From: JBPRGG01 sp051418075
Lineage (GTDB): Bacteria > Bacteroidota > Bacteroidia > Cytophagales > Cyclobacteriaceae
Direction: 5' to 3'
Assembly: GCA_051418075.1 (NCBI GenBank)
Contig: JBPRGG010000032.1
Span: 41,036-105,035, forward strand
Length of the DNA: 64,000 nt
Position numbers and translations under genes: made by a program. Positions 25,519 through 34,026 of the stretch are shown here, one piece after another. Under the pieces are notes generated by a model. The model did no database searches and was not told where the DNA came from. It worked only from the letters and a program-made list of their open reading frames with translations. The number at the start of each line of letters is the position of its first letter. The first letter of the stretch is position 1.

Positions 25519-27954
25519 GTGGCAGAGAACAAACAATTTGAAAATACCGATAACCTGGCCGATGTCAAAAAGTTTTTGGGTAAGATCCTCAGACGTTGGT
25601 ATTGGGTGGCTTTATCACTGATCATAGCCCTGACCATAGCATTTTTATTGAACCGTTATGAAACGCCGGTTTATGTGATAAAAGCCAGTATCATCACCAA
25701 AAAATTTGAAGACCGGTCCAGCGGGATGATTCCTTATATGTTTGATGGCGATAATTTTTTCAGAAATAGAATAGAAGTATTCCAGGAAATTCCCCTCCTC
25801 CGATCCCAGGATAAGATCAGGGAAACAGTAAATCGACTTGATTATAACGTAGCATATTATGTAGAAGGCAATATTAAAACCTCAGAAATGTATAAAAACA
25901 GCCACTATTCTGTTTTTATTGACTCAGCTTCTACCAATATCCCTTATCAACTGCCTATATATATACGCATTCTTGATGTATCAAACTATACACTTAGTCT
26001 GCCAAACAGTAGCTGGACCAATGTTTTAGATGATCAGGTTTTTAGATTTAACCAGGATTATGACCTCAATGGATTTAAGTTCCGGATCCAGCTTAATTCA
26101 AGCAATGGGGGAAAGGAAGTGAAAAATTATTTTATCATCAATCACCCTGAGCATTTGGTTGGATTTTTCAGAAGCAAATTAAATATCAGCTGGGCTCAGC
26201 GAGGTTCTGCCATCCTGGACATATCCATGCAAAGTATATTACCGGAAAAAGACCTTGATTTTATCAAAAATTATTTCGATGTGGTGATTGAAAAAGGCTT
26301 GGAGGAAAAAAATGCCTATGCCACCAACACCATCAACTTTATCAATCATCAACTGGATCAGATTGCAGACTCCTTGGTCAGATTTAAGTTTAATATTGAT
26401 GATTACAAGCTGGAGAACCGTGAATTAGCCAATGGCTCATCTTATGTATACAATAAACTGGCTGAACTGGATCAGGAAAAAGCCCGCCTGATACTGGCTA
26501 ATAATTATTATGATTACCTTGAAAAATATGTCCGGCAACAAAGAAATGCGGAAGTATTTGCCCCCAACATTATTGGTTTGGAAGCTCCATTGCTGGACCA
26601 GCTCATTACAGAGTACATGCAGGTAAAAATGGAAGACAAGATCGATAAAAATGAAGCCAATGCCAAAAACCCATTGGTAAACCGTAGTTATGAAAGTATT
26701 GAACGGCTGGAAAAAAATATTTATGAAAGTATAGAAAATCTGAAGTTGGGCAATCGGGAGGCCTTACAAGAAATCAATGATAAAATCAATTTTTATTACA
26801 GTTCAGTAAAGGAGTTTCAGAATGAATCCCGGGAGTTATCACAGTTTGAACGCATGTATCAGCTGAATGAGAATCTTTATAACATGCTTCTGGAAAAAAA
26901 GACAGAAGCCAGTATTGCTAAAGCATCCACTACTTCTGACTATCAGATCGTGGAGCAGCCCAGTTTCAGCCCCTCTCCCATCTATCCGGACAAGAAAAAA
27001 AACTATATCATCGCCCTGGTACTTGGATTGGGATTGCCCATTGGGTTCATTTATTTACAGGACCTGTTAAATAATAAAATTATTACCAAGGACGATCTGA
27101 ACAAACATTCAACCCTGCCCTACATAGGTAACATTGGTCACAGTTCTATTCATTCAAACCTGGTAGTTAAGGAAAGGCCTAAATCATTAATTTCTGAATC
27201 TTTCAGAAGCATCAGAGCCAACCTGAAATATTTTATCTCAACCGATGGCAAGGAAAAAAATGTATACCTGATTACTTCATCGATTGGTGGAGAAGGGAAA
27301 ACTTTTTGCTCAATCAACCTGGCTTTTACCTTTGCCAGTACCGGCAAGAAGACTTTATTAATGGGGGCTGATATGCGAAAACCGACCCTGGCTGACTACC
27401 TGGAAACGCCCGATGGAAAAGGCCTCAGCAATTATTTGGCAGGGTTTGTAGAAAAAGAAGATATTCTGATTTCAGCTGGTGTTCCTCATCTTGACATCAT
27501 TTTGGGTGGAGATGTCCCCCCCAATCCGGCTGAATTGCTGGCCTCTGAAAAAATGGCCAACCTGATCGCTGAATCAAGAAATGAATATGAATACATCATT
27601 ATTGATACACCGCCCATAGGTTTAGTTTCTGATGCCATGGAACTGCTGAAATATACTGATATCAATTTTCTGATTGTGAGGCAGGGAAAAACCTACAAAT
27701 CAGCCCTGGATTCCATCAACGAGATGTATATGGACGGGAAAATTAAAGACTTTGCTGTAATTTTCAATGATATAAATTTCAAAAAACTCAGCTATGGCAG
27801 CGGTTATGGCTATGGTTATGGCTACGGAAGCGGATATGGCTATGGTTATGGCAAAACCTACGGATATGGCTATTATGAAGAAGATAAAGAGCCAAAAAGC
27901 TGGTGGAATTTATTTACCAAAAAAGATAAAAAAAGGAAGAAAAAGAGGACATAG
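25519..27954 (+). CDS. Wzc-like chain-length determinant with BY-kinase domain
   Basis: An 811-residue inner-membrane protein that drives polysaccharide polymerisation and export with the Wza-like protein. GTG start, one base after the previous stop. A Wzz domain with a membrane segment (~31-47), a long periplasmic coiled-coil region, a second membrane segment (~495-513), then a bacterial tyrosine kinase: Walker A SSIGGEGKT, A' LLMGADMRKP, Walker B YIIIDTPP. The C-terminal tail is an extended Gly-Tyr repeat (about residues 756-782) with some 14 tyrosines, the autophosphorylation cluster, longer than usual, followed by a basic end. Confidence 0.9.
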   Translation: MAENKQFENTDNLADVKKFLGKILRRWYWVALSLIIALTIAFLLNRYETPVYVIKASIITKKFEDRSSGMIPYMFDGDNFFRNRIEVFQEIPLLRSQDKIRETVNRLDYNVAYYVEGNIKTSEMYKNSHYSVFIDSASTNIPYQLPIYIRILDVSNYTLSLPNSSWTNVLDDQVFRFNQDYDLNGFKFRIQLNSSNGGKEVKNYFIINHPEHLVGFFRSKLNISWAQRGSAILDISMQSILPEKDLDFIKNYFDVVIEKGLEEKNAYATNTINFINHQLDQIADSLVRFKFNIDDYKLENRELANGSSYVYNKLAELDQEKARLILANNYYDYLEKYVRQQRNAEVFAPNIIGLEAPLLDQLITEYMQVKMEDKIDKNEANAKNPLVNRSYESIERLEKNIYESIENLKLGNREALQEINDKINFYYSSVKEFQNESRELSQFERMYQLNENLYNMLLEKKTEASIAKASTTSDYQIVEQPSFSPSPIYPDKKKNYIIALVLGLGLPIGFIYLQDLLNNKIITKDDLNKHSTLPYIGNIGHSSIHSNLVVKERPKSLISESFRSIRANLKYFISTDGKEKNVYLITSSIGGEGKTFCSINLAFTFASTGKKTLLMGADMRKPTLADYLETPDGKGLSNYLAGFVEKEDILISAGVPHLDIILGGDVPPNPAELLASEKMANLIAESRNEYEYIIIDTPPIGLVSDAMELLKYTDINFLIVRQGKTYKSALDSINEMYMDGKIKDFAVIFNDINFKKLSYGSGYGYGYGYGSGYGYGYGKTYGYGYYEEDKEPKSWWNLFTKKDKKRKKKRT

Positions 27955-27969
27955 CAGCTGCTTGTTCCT

Positions 27970-28878
27970 TTATTCCTTTACTTTGCCCTTTTGGGAAGTC
28001 CTTTTCTGATAATTTCTTTCTATGTAGGCAATGATTTTTCCAGCAATGTCAATTCCAGTAGCTTTCTCTATGCCTTCCAGCCCGGGAGAGGAATTCACTT
28101 CCAGGATCAAAGGCCCTCTGTCTGATTGAAGCATATCTACTCCTGCAATTGATAGTTCCAAAGCTTTGGCTGCAGCCAATGCGGCATTTTTTTCAGCCCG
28201 GTTCAAACTGATCAATTCGCCTTTTCCTCCTCTGTGCAGGTTGGACCGAAACTCTCCTTCTTTTCCCTGCCTCTTCATGGCACCCACTACCTTGCCATCT
28301 ACCACAAAAGCCCTGATATCGGCCCCTTTAGATTCTTTAATATATTCCTGTACAATGATCCGCGCCTTTAGTCCATGAAATGCCTCAATTACAGATTGAG
28401 CCGCCTTTTTGGTTTCTGCCATCACCACCCCCAAGCCCTGGGTACCTTCCAGCAGTTTCACAATCAATGGGGCTCCTCCCACTTTTTCCACCAGGTTCTT
28501 TTCTTCTTTGGAAAAATTGGTGAAAGCTGTCTTAGGCATACCCAATCCTGCCCGGGAAAGAATCTGTAAACTTCTCAGTTTATCCCTGGACCTGACAATG
28601 GCCTGAGATTCAATTGAGCTGAAAACCTTCATCATTTCAAACTGACGAACCACTGCTGTACCATAAAAAGTAACCGATGCACCAATTCTGGGAATAATGG
28701 CATCAACATCAAACAACTTTTCACCCAGGTAAAAAATAGAAGGCTCATTCTGCTCTATCAACAGGTCACATCGTAAATGATCCACCACCCTGGCTTCGTG
28801 CCCCCGTTGGCTGGCCGCTTCAATGAGTCTTTTTGTAGAATATAATCCTGAATTACGGGATAAAACAACGATCTTCAT
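27970..28878 (-). CDS. rimK: RimK-type ATP-grasp ligase
   Basis: A 302-residue ATP-grasp protein. RimK adds glutamate residues to the C-terminus of ribosomal protein S6 or makes poly-glutamate. The N-terminal KIVVLSRNSGLYSTKRL, the RIGASVTFYG motif, the ATP site (PLIVKLLEGTQGLGVV), IRAFVVDGKVVGAMKR and the magnesium-binding ILEVNSSPGLEGIE are all RimK-like. Its start overlaps the stop of the retropepsin-like gene by one base (TAATG), so the two are translationally coupled. It converges on wzc with a 15-base gap. Confidence 0.88.
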   Translation of the reverse strand: MKIVVLSRNSGLYSTKRLIEAASQRGHEARVVDHLRCDLLIEQNEPSIFYLGEKLFDVDAIIPRIGASVTFYGTAVVRQFEMMKVFSSIESQAIVRSRDKLRSLQILSRAGLGMPKTAFTNFSKEEKNLVEKVGGAPLIVKLLEGTQGLGVVMAETKKAAQSVIEAFHGLKARIIVQEYIKESKGADIRAFVVDGKVVGAMKRQGKEGEFRSNLHRGGKGELISLNRAEKNAALAAAKALELSIAGVDMLQSDRGPLILEVNSSPGLEGIEKATGIDIAGKIIAYIERNYQKRTSQKGKVKE

Positions 28879-29321
28879 TATTTATTGATTTTTTCATTTT
28901 GCGATAAATTGACACAAGAAACATCCACCATAAATCTGTTTCTTAATAATTTTCGGCCCAGTAAAACAGGAAACCTCATGGCACTTCGGTCAGTCAGCGA
29001 AAATTCAGTGGTATAAGACTTACTGAATATAGTGATTTTGGTTTTGATTATAAAACGTTTTTCAATATGACCGGAAGAGCTTTTTACATACTTCTGCTTA
29101 TAATTCCTCACTTTAAACAATTTTCGTTTCCCCTGCATTCTTGTGGAGCCGGGAACGTAAAAAGTCAAAACAGGAACATCGTCTTCTTTTATTAATTTGA
29201 TCCTGGAACAGTGAATAGCTGAAGAGTAAGCTCCGGTGTCTATTTTAGCTTTTATATTGAACAACCCAATATCAGGAAGATCAACCACATCTGCTCTGCC
29301 GATAATTAGACTGGGCGCCAT
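28878..29321 (-). CDS. RimB-like retropepsin-type aspartic protease
   Basis: A ~147-residue protein with the aspartic protease motif KIDTGAYSSAIH and a second-half PVLLGRKLLRNRFMVD strand, as in the RimB/ATP-dependent zinc protease (DUF615x/COG4067) family. In characterised systems RimB trims poly-glutamate chains made by RimK. The start at 29321 is chosen because ATG follows the delta' stop by one base (TAATATG); the frame itself is open eight codons further upstream. Located directly before rimK, forming a ligase/protease pair. Confidence 0.8.
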   Translation of the reverse strand: MAPSLIIGRADVVDLPDIGLFNIKAKIDTGAYSSAIHCSRIKLIKEDDVPVLTFYVPGSTRMQGKRKLFKVRNYKQKYVKSSSGHIEKRFIIKTKITIFSKSYTTEFSLTDRSAMRFPVLLGRKLLRNRFMVDVSCVNLSQNEKINK

Positions 29322-29322
29322 A

Positions 29323-30444
29323 TTATCTGCGAATAATTTGAGCAATACTTAAAGAAAGATCCAGAAAAAGTATCTTCACGTTGGCATTCCTTTCTAAAAA
29401 ATAAAACGAATGGTTCAGTTCCTGGTTTAATAAATCTATCATTTCCGGTGTGACCACTTTGCTAAAATTGTCTACAAATGCTTTTTCCTCCCCATGTAAT
29501 CGATTGAGCGAGCCATTAAAATGTATCACCAATGTTTCCCGCAAGATACTCAATCCATATTGCAGCATACTTTTTTGAGACAGTTTGCTCAATTTATTAA
29601 ACGATTCAGCCCATTGCACCATTTCAGTGTAGTCATGCAGGTAACATAGACGCATCCATTCCCGAAACATTTTATGACTGTCATCCTCCACTTCATTCAT
29701 CAGTTTTAGAGCCTCATTCAGATTACCATGAGCAATATGGGCGATCTGAGCTGCTTTAGCTTCCTCCAGTTGATGGGTATTTACCAGGTACTGCGCTACC
29801 TCATCATTGTTAAAGGGCCGTACTGGAAATGGTTGACTTCTGGATAATATGGTAGTCAATAACCGCTCCGGCTGATTGGTCACCAACAGGAATAAAGTTT
29901 GTCCTGGTGGCTCCTCCAGAATCTTAAGAATGGCATTAGCTGCATTGACATGCATAAATTCAGGCAGCCAAACCAACATCACCTTGTATTTACCTTCAAA
30001 TGTTTTTAGCGATAAATTACGGATAATATGGCGGCTTTCTTCTTTGGAGATATTCAATTGCTTGTTTTCCCCACCAAAAAAATTATTCCAGTCATTGGCC
30101 TGGCCAAAAGGGTTTTTCATTAAATATTGGCGCCAATCTTTTAAGAAGCTGGCACTCACTACATCTTTGCCAGTAATTGTTTTGGTTGAGCTGACCGGAA
30201 AAGCGAAATGAAGATCCGGATGAATGTATTTCCGGTTTTTGACACATGAGGCACATTGACCGCATGCATCTTCTTGGCCAGGATTTTCACAATTGACATA
30301 GTTGGCCAGAGCCAGGGCCAGAGCCAGTTGAGCCCCACCTTCCTGGCCGGAAAACAACAAAGCATGAGCCAAGTGATTTTTTCGTACCGTACTTATCAAA
30401 CCATTTTTCACCTCTGCCAATCCGGGTATATCTTTAAATTTCAT
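29323..30444 (-). CDS. holB: DNA polymerase III, delta' subunit
   Basis: A 373-residue clamp-loader subunit of the AAA+ fold. The P-loop region is degenerate (FSGQEGGAQLALA), as expected for the non-hydrolysing delta' subunit, and the zinc-binding cysteines are intact (CENPGQEDACGQCASCVKN). ILKILEEPPGQTLFLLVTNQPERLLTTILSRSQ contains the sensor region with SRC-like arginine. The rest is the C-terminal collar domain. It heads the holB-rimB-rimK unit; a TATTTTTG (-7-like) at 30469-30476 on the minus strand could be its promoter. Confidence 0.9.
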   Translation of the reverse strand: MKFKDIPGLAEVKNGLISTVRKNHLAHALLFSGQEGGAQLALALALANYVNCENPGQEDACGQCASCVKNRKYIHPDLHFAFPVSSTKTITGKDVVSASFLKDWRQYLMKNPFGQANDWNNFFGGENKQLNISKEESRHIIRNLSLKTFEGKYKVMLVWLPEFMHVNAANAILKILEEPPGQTLFLLVTNQPERLLTTILSRSQPFPVRPFNNDEVAQYLVNTHQLEEAKAAQIAHIAHGNLNEALKLMNEVEDDSHKMFREWMRLCYLHDYTEMVQWAESFNKLSKLSQKSMLQYGLSILRETLVIHFNGSLNRLHGEEKAFVDNFSKVVTPEMIDLLNQELNHSFYFLERNANVKILFLDLSLSIAQIIRR

Positions 30445-30514
30445 TGCGCTTATGCATTAAACCTATCTCAAAAATAAAACTAATATGTAAACAGGCTAAT
30501 ATAAGTGATCATTT

Positions 30515-31735
30515 TTATAGTGCTTTAGGTGGTTTAGCTTCCCACTTTCTGTATTTTCGGGAAACTTCAAATACATGAGTCAAAATAGCTTTATCTGCTT
30601 CTGTTAAATCCACATTTCGGCGCTGCATCACCAGTTCAGCCGTCTCATATACTTTATGAAGGGCAAAAGTGGAGAAGCCTGCCGCACCACCCCAGGCAAA
30701 GGAAGGGATGAAAGTTCTGGGAAAGCCTGCCCCAAAAATATTGGCGCTAACCCCCACTACAGTACCGGTATTAAACATGGTATTTATGCCACATTTGGAA
30801 TGATCACCCATTACCAGTCCGCAAAACTGCAGACCGGTATTCACAAAACTTTCTTTCTGATAGCTCCACACCTTTATACCAGCATAATTATTCTTAAGGT
30901 TGGAATTATTGGAATCAGCTCCGATATTACACCATTCTCCCAGTACAGCATTACCTAAAAATCCATCGTGACCCTTATTGCTATACCCCTGGATGACTGA
31001 ATTGCTTACTTCTCCACCAATTTTGGAATAAGGCCCCACAGTGCTATCACCCCGGACTTTAGCACCCACATTGACAGTACTGCCTTCACAAAGGGCAAAA
31101 GCTCCCCGCACTACTGCCCCTTCCTGTATGGTAGCATTTTTCCCGATATAGACCGGGCCTTTTTCAGCATTAATAATGGCAGCTTTAATTTGTACACCTT
31201 CTTCTAAAAATAAATTTTCCTGGCCATATACAATGGTATGTGGATCATTAATTGGCTGGCTTTCTCGGTTTTGGGTGATGAGGGCAAAATCAGCTATGAT
31301 TTGTTCTCTGTTTTTTGAAAAAATATCCCAGCTATACCTGATCATGTCAACTTTGGCTGGATAGGATGTTTTATGGGTCAGATCAAGAAGCTTATCCCGG
31401 GCAAACCGCTCTACCGACTCCTCCTTGCATTTGGCTGCCAGTAAAATATCATCTTTGAAAATACCCTGCCCGGTTTCCAGTTGCTGTATAGCCTGCCATA
31501 GTTCCTGGTCGGGACATACAGCACCATTGATCAACCAATTATCAGGAGCTACCTGCAGTTGAAACTTCTGCTTAAGATATTCTTCGGTCAAATAGCTTAC
31601 CTGATCTTTTATGAATCTTTGCCATTTTTCTTCAATAGTTAAAATCCCGACCCTGAGTTTTCCTACGGGTTTGGTATAAGTTAACGGCAACAAGGCAGAT
31701 TTTATGTCAGGTTGATCAAAAAGAATGGTGTTCAT
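30515..31735 (-). CDS. GlmU-like putative sugar nucleotidyltransferase with left-handed beta-helix
   Basis: A 406-residue protein. The N-terminal ~180 residues form a reduced nucleotidyltransferase-like domain (ALLPLTYTKPVGKLRVGIL) that lacks the GxGTR-type loop of true NTP transferases; the rest is a left-handed beta-helix of hexapeptide repeats (VYIGKNATIQEGAVVRGAFA ... CNIGADSNNSNLKNNY). Bacteroidota carry this conserved protein separately from GlmU. Sugar-1-phosphate activation or acetyl transfer is possible but not shown, and the loss of the glycine loop argues against the first. It is about 70 bases upstream of holB. Confidence 0.7.
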   Translation of the reverse strand: MNTILFDQPDIKSALLPLTYTKPVGKLRVGILTIEEKWQRFIKDQVSYLTEEYLKQKFQLQVAPDNWLINGAVCPDQELWQAIQQLETGQGIFKDDILLAAKCKEESVERFARDKLLDLTHKTSYPAKVDMIRYSWDIFSKNREQIIADFALITQNRESQPINDPHTIVYGQENLFLEEGVQIKAAIINAEKGPVYIGKNATIQEGAVVRGAFALCEGSTVNVGAKVRGDSTVGPYSKIGGEVSNSVIQGYSNKGHDGFLGNAVLGEWCNIGADSNNSNLKNNYAGIKVWSYQKESFVNTGLQFCGLVMGDHSKCGINTMFNTGTVVGVSANIFGAGFPRTFIPSFAWGGAAGFSTFALHKVYETAELVMQRRNVDLTEADKAILTHVFEVSRKYRKWEAKPPKAL

Positions 31736-31756
31736 ATATACAAAACATTTTATTAG

Positions 31757-31796
31757 ATAAAAAAAAAGTCTCCTTAAACAAAATTAAGGAGACTTT
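31757..31796 (-). terminator. Intrinsic terminator of rpmE2
   Basis: A perfect 13-bp stem (AAAGTCTCCTTAA, loop ACAAAA) at 31765-31796. On the minus strand it is followed by a run of T, beginning 20 bases after the L31 stop codon. Confidence 0.88.
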
Positions 31797-31816
31797 TAAA
31801 TGTTTCTTTATTACTT

Positions 31817-32068
31817 CTATTTTTTATCTCTTTTATATCTTCGATTGAATTTCTCAACCCTACCAGCAGTATCCAAAAAGATCTTTTTACCAGTATAGAA
31901 AGGATGAGAAGCTGAACTTACCTCAATCTTGATCAAAGGATAAGTTTTGCCATCCTCCATCTCAATGGTTTCTTTAGAATCTAAAGTGGAGCGGGTGATA
32001 AATTTATATTCACTCGAAGTATCATAGAAAACAACTTCCCTGTAATCCGGATGTATTCCCTTTTTCAT
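31817..32068 (-). CDS. rpmE2: Ribosomal protein L31 type B
   Basis: An 83-residue 50S protein, MKKGIHPDYREVVFYDTSS at the start and SASHPFYTGKK near residue 55. The Cys-rich zinc knuckle of the C+ form is absent, so it is the zinc-independent C- (YkgM) type. Complete transcription unit: promoter at 32112-32142 and terminator at 31765-31796. In many bacteria this form replaces the zinc form under zinc shortage; in Bacteroidota it is often the only copy. Confidence 0.95.
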   Translation of the reverse strand: MKKGIHPDYREVVFYDTSSEYKFITRSTLDSKETIEMEDGKTYPLIKIEVSSASHPFYTGKKIFLDTAGRVEKFNRRYKRDKK

Positions 32069-32111
32069 TTTATTATATTTTAATTTAATCCCAGTCTTTT
32101 TTTAAGAGGCA

Positions 32112-32142
32112 CAAAAATAATAAATATTAACCTAACTTTCAA
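32112..32142 (-). promoter_or_regulatory. rpmE2 promoter, Bacteroidota type
   Basis: On the minus strand TTG (32142-32140), 20 bases, then TATTTTTG (32119-32112), matching TTG / TAnnTTTG exactly in sequence and spacing. It lies 44 bases before the L31 start. Confidence 0.65.
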
Positions 32143-32241
32143 ATATAAAAACTTAATCGGGTAAAATGTATGGTTTTCTTTGAGTTAGGTGGATAATTTT
32201 TTATAAAAACTACTAAGTTTGCTGCTTAATTAACGAATAAA

Positions 32242-33936
32242 ATGAATTATAATTTCTGGGGATTATTGTTTATGATTTGGAGTTGGCCTTATTTAAGTCA
32301 GGCTCAAAGTGTAAATGCACCATTAAACCCGGATTATTTTCATTTGCTGGAAAGGTATGAGATTAATTCAGGTAAACTAGCTGACTCCTTCCATAGTTCT
32401 TACAAACCTTACCAGCGCAAAGCCATTGCTACTTTTGTAGACAGCCTGTACCTCAAAAACCAGGGCCTTTCCCCGGTCGACCGGTTTAATTTACAATATC
32501 TGGCCAATGACAACTGGGAGTGGTCTGTTACAGCTCAAAATGAAAGTGAAAACCCCATATTAAATCATTTTTACCGGGTTAAATCTGATTTTTTTCATGT
32601 TCAAACAGAAGATTTTGATTTACATATCAACCCGGTTTTATACTTGAGCGCTGGCCTGGAAGCGGGACAGGATATTCATCCCTACACTAATACCAGGGGT
32701 GTGGAAATGCGGGGTATGATCAGTAATAAATTAGGTTTTTACACCTATCTTGGTGAAAACCAAGCAGTTTACCCCGGCTATGTTCGCACCTGGATTGATG
32801 AGAACCGGGTGGTACCCAACCAGGGGTTTTGGAAAAATTTTAAGGAAAACGGGGTGGATTTCTTTACAGCCCGGGGCTATATTTCCTTTGACATCATAAA
32901 AAACATCAATCTTCAGTTTGGTCATGATCGTTTTTTTATTGGAAATGGCTACCGGTCTATGATACTTTCGGATTTCAGCAATAATTATCTTTTTCTGAAA
33001 TTAAATACTAAAGTATGGCGATTGAACTATACCAATTTGTTTGCCCAGCTCACTGCTGATTCCTACATCGGTAGGCCGGGTTTGATTGGTCAGGAAAAAT
33101 TTCCCCGCAAATTCATGACCCAGCATCACCTCAGTATTAACATTACCGATAATTTCAACCTGGGTGTTTTTGAAACCATCATGTTTGGTAAACCTGATTC
33201 TACCGGTTTTCAGCGATATGAGCTGGATTATCTCAACCCGATCATTTTTTATCGGGCTATTGAGCATCAAAGCGGCAGTATAGACAACGCTATTTTGGGC
33301 AGTGATTTTAAATGGCTGATTGGTGCAAATTATTTGTTGTACGGACAACTGGTTCTGGATGAATTCCTGTTAAGGGAAATTCGTGCCAATAGTGGTTGGT
33401 GGGCCAATAAATACGGATATCAGTTAGGTTTGAAAAAAACGAATCTATTTGGTATCGCCAATTTAGACCTTCAGCTGGAACATAATATGGCACGCCCCTT
33501 TTTATACGCTCACCAGAATATCTATACCAGTTATACCCATTATCGCCAGCCATTAGCACATCCTTTGGGAGCAAATTTCAGGGAATACATCGGGATACTG
33601 AGATATCAGCCCCTGAAAAGATTAGCCCTTGAAGGAAAAGTTATCCTGGCCGGTTATGGTCTTGATACTTTAAACAGTAACTGGGGGCAAGACATCAGGT
33701 TGAGTTATTTAAGCCGCCAGCTGGAATATGGCAATGAAACAGGACAAGGCATCGGAACCGATCTTTCCATCTTTAATTTCAGAGCATCCTATCAGTTTAG
33801 GCACAATCTTTTTTTAGAATTCAACCAACTGATAAGGAAGCAGTCCAGTGAACTGGAGCAGTTCAAACAGGATAATACCTTTACCTCACTGGCACTCAGG
33901 TGGAATTTTCCTCAAAATAATCCTTTTGATTTTTAA
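32242..33936 (+). CDS. Wzi-like capsule assembly outer-membrane protein
   Basis: A 564-residue exported protein (signal peptide ending YLSQAQS) with dense alternating beta-strands and an aromatic C-terminus typical of a beta-barrel. Motifs such as NINLQFGHDRFFIGNGYRSMILSDFSNNYLFLKL and GFYTYLGENQ fit the capsule assembly Wzi family of Bacteroidota (related to the gliding-motility protein RemB). Wzi anchors or displays capsule on the outer membrane. It is about 4 kb from the Wza/Wzc genes and monocistronic. A TAAGTTTG (-7-like) element sits at 32214-32221. Confidence 0.75.
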   Translation: MNYNFWGLLFMIWSWPYLSQAQSVNAPLNPDYFHLLERYEINSGKLADSFHSSYKPYQRKAIATFVDSLYLKNQGLSPVDRFNLQYLANDNWEWSVTAQNESENPILNHFYRVKSDFFHVQTEDFDLHINPVLYLSAGLEAGQDIHPYTNTRGVEMRGMISNKLGFYTYLGENQAVYPGYVRTWIDENRVVPNQGFWKNFKENGVDFFTARGYISFDIIKNINLQFGHDRFFIGNGYRSMILSDFSNNYLFLKLNTKVWRLNYTNLFAQLTADSYIGRPGLIGQEKFPRKFMTQHHLSINITDNFNLGVFETIMFGKPDSTGFQRYELDYLNPIIFYRAIEHQSGSIDNAILGSDFKWLIGANYLLYGQLVLDEFLLREIRANSGWWANKYGYQLGLKKTNLFGIANLDLQLEHNMARPFLYAHQNIYTSYTHYRQPLAHPLGANFREYIGILRYQPLKRLALEGKVILAGYGLDTLNSNWGQDIRLSYLSRQLEYGNETGQGIGTDLSIFNFRASYQFRHNLFLEFNQLIRKQSSELEQFKQDNTFTSLALRWNFPQNNPFDF

Positions 33937-34026
33937 ACGACAAGCAAATGTCGCTGGTTCACATCAGGTTTTCTTATTAAATGAGAATAAATTACCTTAA
34001 AATTGCAGTTGAATGGAGGGGAAATC

